Source: an uncultured Oscillospiraceae bacterium
GTDB taxonomy: Bacteria > Bacillota > Clostridia > Oscillospirales > Oscillospiraceae
DNA: 7,350 bases
NCBI GenBank assembly: GCA_900759385.1
Contig: CAAEUZ010000118.1
Span: forward strand, 1-7,350
Reading direction: 5' to 3'
Each line of letters opens with the position of its first letter. Position 1 is the first letter of the stretch. A program made the translations under genes and the position numbers. The notes below the pieces were generated by a model. It saw only the letters and a program-made list of their open reading frames with translations, made no database searches and was not told where the DNA came from. This document shows positions 7,276 through 7,350 of the stretch, piece by piece.

Positions 7276-7292
7276 TGCAAAAAGCGTGCCAA
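7276..7292 (-). promoter_or_regulatory. Sigma-54 (-24/-12) promoter for the cluster
   Basis: The minus strand reads TTGGCACGCTTTTTGCA. This matches the sigma-54 consensus TGGCACG-N4-TTGCA completely. The invariant GG (7290-7289) and GC (7278-7277) are separated by the required 10 bases. Transcription would start near 7265, giving a leader of about 63 bases before the reductase ATG. Sigma-54 promoters need an enhancer-binding activator, whose gene is not in the window. The same stretch can be read as a poor sigma-70 site (TTGGCA, 16 bases, TATTTT), which is the main alternative. Confidence 0.82.
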
Positions 7293-7303
7293 CTTTTTGA
7301 CGA

Positions 7304-7328
7304 GGCGGCGAAATATTTTTTCGCCGCC
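7304..7328. repeat. Perfect 10-bp inverted repeat upstream of the promoter
   Basis: GGCGGCGAAA (7304-7313) and TTTCGCCGCC (7319-7328) are exact inverted complements around a 5-base AT centre. The dyad is centred about 50 bases upstream of the predicted start and 12 bases upstream of the -24 element. It has no T run after it on either strand, so it is not a standard terminator of an upstream gene. It could be a regulator-binding site or a hairpin. The rest of 7329-7350 shows nothing recognisable. Confidence 0.65.
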
Positions 7329-7350
7329 CTCTGCCGCGTTGAACGGTATA

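Overview
All five protein genes in this window lie on the minus strand and read right to left. They appear to form one catabolic gene cluster for an unidentified carboxylic acid. In transcription order they are: a 2,4-dienoyl-CoA reductase (FadH)-type flavoenzyme (7202-5163), an AMP-forming acyl-CoA ligase (5019-3355), a DASS/SLC13-type anion transporter (3302-1911), a crotonase-fold enzyme (1906-1124), and an acyl-CoA dehydrogenase (from 1077) that runs off the left edge before its C-terminus.

The organism looks like a GC-rich anaerobic bacterium. Third codon positions are strongly G/C, intergenic gaps are AT-rich, and most starts have AGGAG-type Shine-Dalgarno sites. The oxygen-sensitive type of flavin/4Fe-4S enzyme and the gene mix fit a high-GC gut Clostridium relative (for example Oscillospiraceae), but this is inference and other anaerobic phyla are possible.

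Layout: 7203-7350 is the control region. It holds a textbook sigma-54 (-24/-12) promoter and, just upstream of it, a perfect 10-bp inverted repeat. The reductase follows. A 143-bp gap (5020-5162) then contains a nested GC-rich hairpin with a T run, which may terminate or attenuate transcription between the reductase and the other four genes. Those four are closely spaced (gaps of 52, 4 and 46 bp) and should be co-transcribed. The ligase/transporter gap is unusually purine-rich on the mRNA.

Proposed joint role (inference): the transporter imports a carboxylate, the ligase makes its CoA thioester, and the crotonase, dehydrogenase and dienoyl-CoA reductase move, add or remove C=C bonds on the acyl chain. 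No 3-hydroxyacyl-CoA dehydrogenase, thiolase or electron-transfer flavoprotein is present here, so the visible set handles unsaturation rather than a full beta-oxidation cycle. Several enzymes depart from family consensus at active-site positions. The clearest is the crotonase, which lacks both hydratase glutamates and has an aspartate where isomerases and dehalogenases of the fold carry theirs.
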